Source of the DNA: a virus
DNA: 33,698 bases
Direction: 5' to 3' (one strand)
IMG/VR virus record: IMGVR_UViG_3300025889_000482
Location: 1 to 33,698 of that record
This document shows, piece after piece, positions 21,067-27,827 of this stretch. The position numbers and the translations under genes were made by a program. The stretch's first letter is position 1. Each line of letters starts with the position of its first letter. The notes below the pieces were generated by a model. That model made no database searches. It was not told the DNA's origin and saw nothing but the letters and a program-made list of their open reading frames with translations.

Positions 21067-21258
21067 TTATTCGCATAGATCGGGTGGAATTTCTGCATTT
21101 TCCGCAGAATCTTGGATCACGAGCTTACATGTATTGCACTGCCGTGTAATCCTTTCTTTATTCATTTCAATGACTTGCAAGTATTGGTCGCATTTCGGGC
21201 AATGATTTTTCATCAGACGCTTGTGGACTTCACCCGCGTCGCTGTTCCAATCGCTCAT
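21067..21258 (-). CDS. Small zinc-ribbon protein
   Basis: A 63-residue protein with two CxxC pairs, CPKC (residues 20-23) and CNTC (41-44), spaced as in zinc ribbons, with a beta hairpin between them (YLQVIEMNKERITRQ). Small zinc ribbons often bind nucleic acids or serve as adaptors to transcription or replication proteins. It overlaps the ribbon-helix-helix gene by 29 bases and may be co-regulated with it. Confidence 0.82.
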   Translation of the reverse strand: MSDWNSDAGEVHKRLMKNHCPKCDQYLQVIEMNKERITRQCNTCKLVIQDSAENAEIPPDLCE

Positions 21259-21409
21259 CGGTTACTGCCATGTTGTTGTTAGCTTTGTACTCATCGAAGA
21301 CAAGGCGAAGCTGCCCACCGATGGTACGCCCTTCAGCTTTAGATAGTTCTTTGATCTCTTCATACACTTCTCGCGGTACGAGGATACTTTTCCAACGTGT
21401 TGTGTCCAT
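21230..21409 (-). CDS. Ribbon-helix-helix DNA-binding protein (CopG/Arc-like)
   Basis: A 59-residue protein, MDTTRWKSILVPREVYEEIK, then ELSKAEGRTIGGQLRLVFDE. The polar-hydrophobic strand WKSILV followed by two helices with a G-RT turn is the ribbon-helix-helix pattern. Such dimers bind tandem or inverted short repeats about one helical turn apart, so this is the best candidate reader of the 10-bp-phased TATGCGA sites. GGAG lies nine bases before the ATG, and a TATAAT promoter precedes it. No tracked longer form is needed. Confidence 0.82.
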   Translation of the reverse strand: MDTTRWKSILVPREVYEEIKELSKAEGRTIGGQLRLVFDEYKANNNMAVTDERLEQRRG

Positions 21410-21444
21410 AAACTCTTTCTCCAGTTGCCCGGCATGTCTACGAT

Positions 21445-21471
21445 ATTATAAGATGATATACAAGATTGCAA
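21445..21471 (-). promoter_or_regulatory. Promoter of the ribbon-helix-helix gene
   Basis: Leftward -35 TTGCAA (21471-21466), 15-bp spacer, perfect -10 TATAAT (21450-21445). It lies 36 bp before the RHH start. No exact TATGCGA motif is seen here. Confidence 0.65.
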
Positions 21472-21611
21472 GAAAAACGGGTGTTTCAATGAGCTATGTA
21501 CTCTTCGGACAGATGTCTGATCCAAACATTGCCGCGGTCCGCGAATACTTTGATCGTATTGTTGAGGGTGCGATTGGTCGTGCGATTCGGGACAAGTTAG
21601 CGCCACCCTAG
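21453..21611 (+). CDS. Possible truncated XRE-like protein on the plus strand
   Basis: A 52-residue frame, MIYKIARKTGVSMSYVLFGQ, then DPNIAAVREYFDRIVEGAIG. GVSMSYVLFG matches the end of an XRE helix-turn-helix (GVS-x-x-Y-LLFG), but the preceding helices are missing and no ribosome site or promoter at a suitable distance is visible. It may be the remnant of a repressor gene once divergent from the RHH gene, or a chance frame. The leftward strand here has no credible gene. Confidence 0.3.
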   Translation: MIYKIARKTGVSMSYVLFGQMSDPNIAAVREYFDRIVEGAIGRAIRDKLAPP

Positions 21612-21688
21612 CGCCACCCGTAAGTCATTGGAAATAAAATCGGAATAGTTCTTAGCCGATATAAATGAGGGCAAGTTAGCGCCACCCT
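21593..21688. repeat. Direct repeats with core TAGCGCCACCC
   Basis: The 11-mer TAGCGCCACCC occurs at 21598-21608, 21609-21619 (tandem) and 21677-21687. The first and third are part of a 17-bp repeat CAAGTTAGCGCCACCCT (21593-21609 and 21672-21688). They lie between the polymerase terminator and the RHH gene. Confidence 0.8.
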
Positions 21689-21697
21689 CATTTTCCC

Positions 21698-21723
21698 AAA
21701 GAAAAGCCCCGCCGAAGCGGGGC
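21698..21723 (-). terminator. Intrinsic terminator after DNA polymerase
   Basis: Leftward: 7-bp stem GCCCCGC/GCGGGGC (21723-21717 with 21712-21706) closed by the very stable TTCG tetraloop, then TTTTCTTT. It ends the replication operon about 50 bp past the polA-like stop. Confidence 0.92.
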
Positions 21724-21773
21724 CAGTTGTTGAGGTCAGGCCACAGGCGTAGCCGACGAGCAGTATGGAGTTG

Positions 21774-23654
21774 CTATTTCGCTTCGCCCCATGAGGGACC
21801 GATTTCCACGTCACACTTTGACGGTACTTCAAGCGGAACAGCGTTAACCATAATTTGCGCTATTTCGTTTGCTTCGTCAACATTTTTAACCGACATAGCA
21901 ATTTCGTCGTGGATTTGGATCATGGGTAAACGCCCAGTCTTGTAGATATCCACCATTGCTTTCTTGGTCATGTCGGCTGCGGATGCTTGGATCAAGCGGT
22001 TTAGAGCCTTGTAAGTGTAGGCCCGCTTTAATCGCGTGGTCGCGCCGTAGGTATCGATAGCTTCTTTGTAAGGCAAGGCTTTGTTCATCTCAAACGTGTC
22101 CGGCTCCCACAGGTCAAAGCGGCACTTACGCCCAAGGATAGAGCGCAGCGATCCGCCAGACGATTTGTCGTTTAGCCTGTTGGTTACGCCGTTCATCAGA
22201 CCTTTCACAAACGGAACGCGTGTGTGGTACTGCTTAACAATCGCTTTGGCTTCTTCGACGCTGATGTCTAGCTGGTCGGACAGCTTGTTTACGCCCATGC
22301 CGTACATCATGCCAAGGTTAATTGTCTTGGCCTGCTTACGCGGGATGTTCGCCATCTCTGCAACCATGGTATGGAAATCCGTACTCGGGTCGTTGTTGTA
22401 TGCTTCTACAAACTCTGCCGCGCCCTCCAATGGTAGGTTGCGCATTTTGCCATAGACGTGTGCGTAGTGGGTCAGGATGCGTGGTTCCTGTTGCGAGAAG
22501 TCAATGGCTGCCCACTGGTCGCCCTCTTCTGGCAGGAACAAACTGCGGATCAAGGGACCAAGCTCTGGGTCGCGGGCCGGGATTTGTTGCAGGTTGGGGT
22601 TGGACATTGAGAACCGCCCACTGACCGTGCCGCCATCATCTGACCTGATTTGGTTGATGTGTGCGTGGATGCGCCCGTCACTGTGGCAATGCTTCATGAT
22701 GCTGTTGATGAACGTGCCTGACGTTTTATTCAGGTTCCGCGCTTCGACAACCAGCTTTGCGAGCGGGTGTTCGTTCTCTTGTAAGAACGCTTTAGTGAAT
22801 GACGGTGCGCCTTTCTCTGTCTTTGGATAGACTATGCCGACACTGTCGAATGCTTTGGCAAGCGATTGCGCTGCCCAGATTTCTACGTCACTACCTGCAA
22901 TGTGTTTGATCTGCGCGTGTGCTTCTTTCTCGCGCTTGAGCAGACCGTCACGGACGCGCTCTACTTTGTCCAAGTCTACGCGAACGCCACGCATGGTCAT
23001 GTCTACCAGACAAGGCAGTAGGTCCAGTTCGAGGTTTGCGATAGGCCACAGCTCTTCCTTGCCAAGCTGCACAGAAAAGTACGACCAAAGCTCAAGGGTT
23101 AACTCTGCATCAGCCTGTGCGTAAGGGCCGACATACATGGCGGGCATCTTCCACATCTCGGCCTTTGGGTCGATTCCAAACTCACGCGCGGCTTCGACAA
23201 GGGCTTTCTCTGATTTGGTTTTGTTTAGGTGGTCATAACAAAGCGCATTCAGGCTGTAGCTGAAACGGTTTTCGTCCAGCAACGAGGCGACGACCATTGT
23301 ATCGATGATGCGTCCGTTAACCTCAAACCCTTCTGCTTTGATCCAGCCCAAGTCATACTGGGCGTTGTGCATGATCTTGTCTGCGGGACACTCGAATACT
23401 TTCTTCAGCCACCGCCGCACAATCTTTTCGTCTAGGTTACCACCGCCGAGGTGTTTGACAGGCAGGTAGCCTGCCCAGTCATCCACGGCGATAGCATAGC
23501 CCACGATGTATCCATCTTTGGTGGGCCAGCCCGGTCCGTTCTGCTTTAGGTTTGGGTCCTTGGTTTCTACGTCAATTGCAATGCGCTTGGCTGACGTTAT
23601 ATCAGGTAGTTCTAATGGAGGCACCCATTCACTTTTTGGAGCGAACATTGCCAT
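21774..23654 (-). CDS. polA: DNA polymerase I, phage type with proofreading
   Basis: ATG 23654 with GAGG seven bases upstream gives 626 residues; two earlier ATGs are possible. The N-terminal 3'-5' exonuclease has Exo I IDVET (Asp28, Glu30), Exo II HNAQYD (Asp101) and Exo III YAQAD (Tyr178, Asp182). The polymerase has motif A DFSQQEP (Asp385), motif B RKQAKTINLGMMYG and motif C IHDE (Asp583). The 5'-3' exonuclease domain is absent, as usual in phages. The motif B position equal to E. coli Phe762 is Leu447, a variant tied in virioplankton studies to slower replication or temperate lifestyles. It replicates the phage genome and ends the operon. Confidence 0.96.
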   Translation of the reverse strand: MAMFAPKSEWVPPLELPDITSAKRIAIDVETKDPNLKQNGPGWPTKDGYIVGYAIAVDDWAGYLPVKHLGGGNLDEKIVRRWLKKVFECPADKIMHNAQYDLGWIKAEGFEVNGRIIDTMVVASLLDENRFSYSLNALCYDHLNKTKSEKALVEAAREFGIDPKAEMWKMPAMYVGPYAQADAELTLELWSYFSVQLGKEELWPIANLELDLLPCLVDMTMRGVRVDLDKVERVRDGLLKREKEAHAQIKHIAGSDVEIWAAQSLAKAFDSVGIVYPKTEKGAPSFTKAFLQENEHPLAKLVVEARNLNKTSGTFINSIMKHCHSDGRIHAHINQIRSDDGGTVSGRFSMSNPNLQQIPARDPELGPLIRSLFLPEEGDQWAAIDFSQQEPRILTHYAHVYGKMRNLPLEGAAEFVEAYNNDPSTDFHTMVAEMANIPRKQAKTINLGMMYGMGVNKLSDQLDISVEEAKAIVKQYHTRVPFVKGLMNGVTNRLNDKSSGGSLRSILGRKCRFDLWEPDTFEMNKALPYKEAIDTYGATTRLKRAYTYKALNRLIQASAADMTKKAMVDIYKTGRLPMIQIHDEIAMSVKNVDEANEIAQIMVNAVPLEVPSKCDVEIGPSWGEAK

Positions 23655-23991
23655 TTGTAGTCCTCGTGCCATTCCGAGCATCCTCTATGATTTGTTCGGT
23701 ACTACGGTTTTGTAATGCTACAAATTCTGCTCCGAGTGCCGTGTATCCTGCCTTATCAACCCATGAGTCTTCATGGTTGATTGTTTCTAGCAGACGACTT
23801 GTCTTTACCCAATCCATCATTAGGGCCACGTGGGCCGGGGTTAGGTAGCCGGGGTCGTTGAGTGCCCCGCGTAGGATGATGTTCCAGCCTTCTGCTATGC
23901 GACCATGGTTGTCGTATGCGTCACCATAGTCTTTTGCGCGGTCGCCGCTGATGAGATTACCTGCGGCGTCCAACAGTTCTTGTCTATTCAT
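23629..23991 (-). CDS. DUF6378 family protein
   Basis: A 120-residue protein, MNRQELLDAAGNLISGDRAK then DYGDAYDNHGRIAEGW, YLTPAHVALMMDWVKTSRL and EDSWVDKAGYTALGAEF, which is the DUF6378 pattern found in many phages. The all-helical arrangement with a conserved D-W-D and E recalls nucleotide-metabolism proteins of the MazG type, but the biochemistry is not established. It is coupled to the small gene upstream (TAATG) and overlaps the polymerase start. Confidence 0.85.
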   Translation of the reverse strand: MNRQELLDAAGNLISGDRAKDYGDAYDNHGRIAEGWNIILRGALNDPGYLTPAHVALMMDWVKTSRLLETINHEDSWVDKAGYTALGAEFVALQNRSTEQIIEDARNGTRTTNGNVRSKK

Positions 23992-24164
23992 TAGTGTACC
24001 TTCCCTTCATATCCAGTCAGAACGAACTTCTGAAGCTCATGGTCCCACGTAAAGTGAACAGCGGGGATGTCTTCATCCTTTGTGTTTGGATGTACCTGTT
24101 GTTTGATTTCGTCCTGCGTCATTAATTTGTATTCATCGTAGGTGATCTTCTTCATCTTCGTCAT
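23991..24164 (-). CDS. Small replication-operon protein
   Basis: A 57-residue frame, MTKMKKITYDEYKLMTQDEI, ending FTWDHELQKFVLTGYEGKVH. The stop forms TAATG with the DUF6378 start, good evidence for translation. It overlaps the zinc-ribbon gene by 32 bases; ATG 24155 with AAAGG nine bases upstream is an alternative start. Function is unknown. Confidence 0.65.
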   Translation of the reverse strand: MTKMKKITYDEYKLMTQDEIKQQVHPNTKDEDIPAVHFTWDHELQKFVLTGYEGKVH

Positions 24165-24312
24165 CCTTTGGGTAATAAACTTCTACGTGGCTTCGGCAAT
24201 TAGGACAGTGGAAATAGGTCACCATTGCATATTTATCTGCTCCGGGTTCCCACTCCTCTAAGTCACTATCGCTGTTCCAGATCAACGGAGTTTGGCAGTG
24301 CCAACAATTCAT
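24133..24312 (-). CDS. Small zinc-ribbon protein in replication operon
   Basis: A 59-residue protein: MNCWHCQTPLIWNSDSDLEE, then YFHCPNCRSHVEVYYPKD and an acidic tail (DDEDEEDHLR). Two CxxC pairs (Cys3/6 and Cys36/39) mark a zinc ribbon. The ATG overlaps the UvrD-like stop as ATGA. It could be an adaptor in replication or repair; this is inferred from location. Confidence 0.78.
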   Translation of the reverse strand: MNCWHCQTPLIWNSDSDLEEWEPGADKYAMVTYFHCPNCRSHVEVYYPKDDEDEEDHLR

Positions 24313-25826
24313 AGGTCATAGCTCCTTGAGACATCTTCAGCATCGACGATAAACAGGTTTTGCTTGGTCCGTGTGACGCCGACATAAAACACACGGTGCA
24401 TATCATCTGGGTTAATCCGCATTTCTTCGTCTGCGGCTGGACTGAGGTCCGTGAACAACACAACGTTGTCCGCTTCACCGCCCTTTGACCCGTGGATCGT
24501 GGACGCCGTGATGCGAGGGATGCCATTGAACTTTTCGCCACGGCGCAACAAGGCTGTTATGTAGGCCCGATCTGTTTCAGGTAGCTTGTCCATGGCTTCG
24601 GACCAGATCATTGAGTTATCGATTAGCAAACCGTAGTTGGCGCGTAACTCGTCCAGTTTTATTAGATCGTCATCATCCAGATTAGGCAGCTTTTTGAAGC
24701 CTCGTTTGACGCGATCACCTACCGACATGAAGCTGTAAATCTTACGAGCGGTCGCACCGGAAACTTCGTTTCCTTTACGCAACTGCTCCCAACCATTTAC
24801 GGCATCAGAAATTTTTTCACTGATGCTACGATGTCCGCGGTACGTGAACAGATAACCGTTTGATTTCAAGTCGTTAGCTACTGGCGTTAGCTGGTATCCT
24901 GCCTGCGACAAAATAAGCCAAGACCCTTGCGTCATGTCCAAAGAGTTAATAGTGTTGATCCGCGTCACGTTGCCCGGTTCCTCACGGGGTTCGTATTTTT
25001 TCGGAAACCTTCGGGCAATGCGACGCACGACACCCTCTGCAATTTTATGTACACGGCTTGGCACCCTGTAAGATTGGGACAGGATTTCTGATCCGCCGGG
25101 TAGATTGATGAACTGGTCCACGTCTGCGCCAGCCCAACGGTAGATGGCTTGGTCATCGTCGCCTGCGGCATACATGCGGTTGGAGTTGGTATCCAGTATG
25201 TGAGCAATGTCCCACTGCAAGGGGCTTAAATCCTGCGCTTCGTCAAGAAAGCAAAGGTCAAACTCAGGACAGAATTTGCCAGACTGATCGACAAAGGCTT
25301 GTAGCATGTCGGTGAAGTCGTAGAGGTTGAGCTTGTTCTTGTAATCCCGCAGGCAGGTATCGACGTAGTTAACTGTGTTCCAGTCTGGTTCGATATTGCT
25401 ACGATTGTATTGGTCCCGCAGCGACACCTTTCGGAGCCGCGCGAGGTTAATAAGCCCAAGGATTGGATCGTTAGATGATACCATTGTTGGGATGTCATCG
25501 TCAAAGTTTCCAGCCTTTGCGCCACCAAGCGATACACCGATGGCCTGACCCAGCTCTTTGTAGTTTTGCTCCTGCATAACCTGCTCTGGACGAATGTCCG
25601 TCATGGTCAGCGCCAGCGAATGCAGGGTGCGGAAGTAAATCAGGTCTTTCTTTGGGTCCAGACCAAACCTTGCTGCGGCGCGTTCCTTGGCTTCGTTAGC
25701 GGCTTTGCGAGTAAAGGCTAGGAAAGCAATCCTATGAGGATGCGTCCCCTTCTCCAGTGCATCGTCTACCATGTTTAGCAGGGTTGTAGTTTTGCCCGTG
25801 CCCGGCGGTCCAAAGATTCGAAACAT
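24309..25826 (-). CDS. UvrD/Rep-like superfamily 1 helicase
   Basis: A 505-residue SF1 helicase: Walker A GPPGTGKTT (residues 6-14), motif Ia AFTRKAANEA, Walker B DEAQD (195-199), motif III GDDDQAIYRWAGA (222-234), motif IV SYRVPSRV, motif V STIHGSKGGEADNVVLF and motif VI FYVGVTRTKQNL. All catalytic motifs are present. It is shorter than E. coli UvrD, with a small 2B region. It unwinds DNA in replication or recombination. GGAGG before ATG 25826 fixes the start, so its first 95 bases overlap the end of the upstream gene. Confidence 0.94.
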   Translation of the reverse strand: MFRIFGPPGTGKTTTLLNMVDDALEKGTHPHRIAFLAFTRKAANEAKERAAARFGLDPKKDLIYFRTLHSLALTMTDIRPEQVMQEQNYKELGQAIGVSLGGAKAGNFDDDIPTMVSSNDPILGLINLARLRKVSLRDQYNRSNIEPDWNTVNYVDTCLRDYKNKLNLYDFTDMLQAFVDQSGKFCPEFDLCFLDEAQDLSPLQWDIAHILDTNSNRMYAAGDDDQAIYRWAGADVDQFINLPGGSEILSQSYRVPSRVHKIAEGVVRRIARRFPKKYEPREEPGNVTRINTINSLDMTQGSWLILSQAGYQLTPVANDLKSNGYLFTYRGHRSISEKISDAVNGWEQLRKGNEVSGATARKIYSFMSVGDRVKRGFKKLPNLDDDDLIKLDELRANYGLLIDNSMIWSEAMDKLPETDRAYITALLRRGEKFNGIPRITASTIHGSKGGEADNVVLFTDLSPAADEEMRINPDDMHRVFYVGVTRTKQNLFIVDAEDVSRSYDL

Positions 25827-26235
25827 GTGGGTCTACCTCCTCAATTGCTGCAATCAGCTCTTTCAAGCTGCGCCGACCAAAATTTGGTTCTTTCATTACT
25901 TCTTCAGGCGAAACGGTGTCGATGAACAAAAGCAAGTTCAAATCTGCGACACCCATATTCAACAAGGCGTTTCTAACGCGTATCGAAATATCCAGTGCGC
26001 CAACCGGCATCTTGCCGTTTGTCTTCCTACTGGCTTCCGCCCAGCGTCTGTGCTTCATCAGGTTTTGTGCTTTGAAAACAATCTGACGAACACGCTCTCG
26101 GGAAATGTTATACTTTGCCCCGATGCTATCCAGCGTTCGCTTTTCAACAACGCGCATACGGTAGATAGCCCAATTCCGCTCTCGGTACGGTTCCGTAAAG
26201 TCATAGCGGTTTGTTCGAAATACATTCTCCGTCAA
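25732..26235 (-). CDS. Sigma-region-4 plus RNA polymerase alpha-CTD-like fusion protein
   Basis: TTG start at 26235 overlapping the primase stop, with AGGGGAGG seven bases upstream (167 residues). Residues 31-60 (EKRTLDSIGAKYNISRERVR QIVFKAQ) match sigma70 region 4.2. Residues 81-133 (LDISIRVRNALLNMGVADLN, later EPNFGRRSLKELIAAIEE) match the RNA polymerase alpha C-terminal domain, including the equivalents of the DNA-contact residues Arg265 and Asn268 (Arg86, Asn89) and Gly296, Lys298, Ser299 (Gly120, Arg122, Ser123). It may redirect host polymerase. The last 30 residues overlap the UvrD-like gene and look unstructured. Confidence 0.82.
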   Translation of the reverse strand: MTENVFRTNRYDFTEPYRERNWAIYRMRVVEKRTLDSIGAKYNISRERVRQIVFKAQNLMKHRRWAEASRKTNGKMPVGALDISIRVRNALLNMGVADLNLLLFIDTVSPEEVMKEPNFGRRSLKELIAAIEEVDPHVSNLWTAGHGQNYNPAKHGRRCTGEGDASS

Positions 26236-27767
26236 AACGGTGCCTCCCCTTGGTTCCCAAACTGTGGTGGGTCGATTTCAATATCTACGCTGTCAAATGC
26301 AGGTATTTTCCACACACGTACTGCGCGGCCTTTGATCTTCAGAACAACGCTTTCACCGTTGATGTCACGCAAACGCTGGGCAATCTTGTGGGATTTGTAT
26401 TCAAAGAACTTGTTCTTACGCAGGAACGCTTCGAAGTCTTTCAGGCGGAAGTATGTAATCTCTTCCTCTTCGTCGGTCCAAGGGCGGCGGAGCAAGATTT
26501 CTTCTTTGTCTTGCGCTTGCTGTAAGTGACGGCAGAACTCTTCGAGGTAATCATAGAACTGACCACTGATGCTGGCATCCTGCGCCACTTCTATAATCGC
26601 GCTCTCGTTATCGCGCATTTCAGAAAGCAGTGTGCTGATGCGGCTTTCCCATTGCTGGTTGGCAACGGACCGCGGCATGAAGTTAAGTTGCTCCATGCAG
26701 ATATACTGGAACCGCTTCTGGTTCATCATCGCTTCTGTGTCTAACTCCAGAGGCTCCCCGTTGACGTCCATAAACCACACTGGGGGAGTAGAGTTATACT
26801 TTCGCAGGTTCGCGATTGTAGCCCCTGCTACAGCGGCTCCTATGCCATTCTTTCTGGTGCGGCATAGCTCCTTGTTGCAGTAGGCGTTGATTGGAGCGTC
26901 GTTGCATTTGTAAGCATAGTCTTTGCGCTGGACCTGCTTGGCAACTATGTTGACCTCCGGCAGTGGAAGCGGCGGAGATAGGTACTCCATATTGTATTTA
27001 AGGATTTCGGATTCCCAACTATCTGGATAGGCTTTTCGTAAATAAACCCCGATGTTGAATAACCCATTATTGCGGCCTCCTTCGCTGATTCCCATCTTAC
27101 AAAGTATCTGTAGACAGGGCGGGCCATCCTTCAGTAGTTCAGTCTCGCCGCTACCTACTACTTGCAGCTTAACAACTTCTTCAGGGGTTTGGACAAATTT
27201 ATCGTACAATCCGAAAAATTCTTCTATTGACGCGCTGGTTCCGTCATCCAGAAACGCGTAACGCAAACCCTCTTCGTGGTTATAATATGGCAGGTTCAGA
27301 AAGTTACCGACATCACCACGGTCCAAGTGTAACTTTACCTGCTTTGGGAATATCTCGCTCTCCCCATAGCCAAGGGCCGCGGACATATGTTGCAGAGCCT
27401 TCTGCATGTCCCGGGCTTCTATCCAATCCTTGGTGAAGAGGAAGCAGTGTGCCCCGCCAGACTTTGAGCGGCACACGACGAGCGGCAAATTCAGCCGACG
27501 TATTTTTTCTATTAGAAGTTTGTGGTCGAGCGGATACTGATCGATGTCGATGCAGCCCCACTTGCACATGTTATCTTCGTTAATTGGAATGATGCCTAGA
27601 CCATTCCCCTTGCCCGACAGGTGGTTTTCCCACAGCTTCGCGGTCCGCGGTTCCCGTAGTACGCCCGCTTTACCTTTGGCTTTGCCGTTGGTTCCTGTTT
27701 TTTCTATTTTGAAGTAGCCGTAGGCTTCTTTCAGTCCATCAAATATGGACGCAAATTTCTCTAGCAT
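26232..27767 (-). CDS. Archaeo-eukaryotic-type primase (primase-polymerase-like)
   Basis: ATG 27767 with GGGGG five bases upstream gives 511 residues; longer starts run into the terminator hairpin. The N-terminal AEP core has motif I CIDIDQYP (Asp74, Asp76), motif II RSKSGGAHCFLF (His107) and motif III around KLHLDRGD, with EIFPKQ between. The middle (about 225-320) is a PriCT-like helical domain ending in KDYAYKCN and CNKELCRTRKNGIG, which may bind metal. It is close to TOTE-type and phage AEP primases and would lay primers for the PolA-like enzyme. It follows the terminator, so readthrough or a weak promoter must express it. Confidence 0.88.
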   Translation of the reverse strand: MLEKFASIFDGLKEAYGYFKIEKTGTNGKAKGKAGVLREPRTAKLWENHLSGKGNGLGIIPINEDNMCKWGCIDIDQYPLDHKLLIEKIRRLNLPLVVCRSKSGGAHCFLFTKDWIEARDMQKALQHMSAALGYGESEIFPKQVKLHLDRGDVGNFLNLPYYNHEEGLRYAFLDDGTSASIEEFFGLYDKFVQTPEEVVKLQVVGSGETELLKDGPPCLQILCKMGISEGGRNNGLFNIGVYLRKAYPDSWESEILKYNMEYLSPPLPLPEVNIVAKQVQRKDYAYKCNDAPINAYCNKELCRTRKNGIGAAVAGATIANLRKYNSTPPVWFMDVNGEPLELDTEAMMNQKRFQYICMEQLNFMPRSVANQQWESRISTLLSEMRDNESAIIEVAQDASISGQFYDYLEEFCRHLQQAQDKEEILLRRPWTDEEEEITYFRLKDFEAFLRKNKFFEYKSHKIAQRLRDINGESVVLKIKGRAVRVWKIPAFDSVDIEIDPPQFGNQGEAPF

Positions 27768-27782
27768 TGGTGCCCCCATACG

Positions 27783-27820
27783 AAAAAAAAGTGGGGTATA
27801 CACAAGCGTATATACCCCAC
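27783..27820 (-). terminator. Intrinsic terminator inside the replication operon
   Basis: Leftward: perfect 10-bp stem GTGGGGTATA/TATACCCCAC (27820-27811 with 27800-27791), 10-base loop, then eight T (27790-27783). It lies 7 bp after the ssDNA-binding candidate and just before the primase, which suggests that the two upstream proteins are made in greater amounts. Confidence 0.93.
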
Positions 27821-27827
27821 GTGACAG

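Noticed and set aside
21262-21606. Leftward 114-codon frame across the RHH promoter
   Set aside because: It covers the RHH gene in another frame and its translation lacks any recognisable pattern; the RHH frame is far better supported.
21608-21832. Leftward 74-codon frame after the polymerase
   Set aside because: It spans the strong TTCG-loop terminator and repeats and overlaps the polymerase end.
27768-27803. Longer primase starts at 27779 and 27803
   Set aside because: The 27803 start lies in the terminator hairpin and the 27779 start has only the T run upstream; ATG 27767 has GGGGG at a suitable distance.
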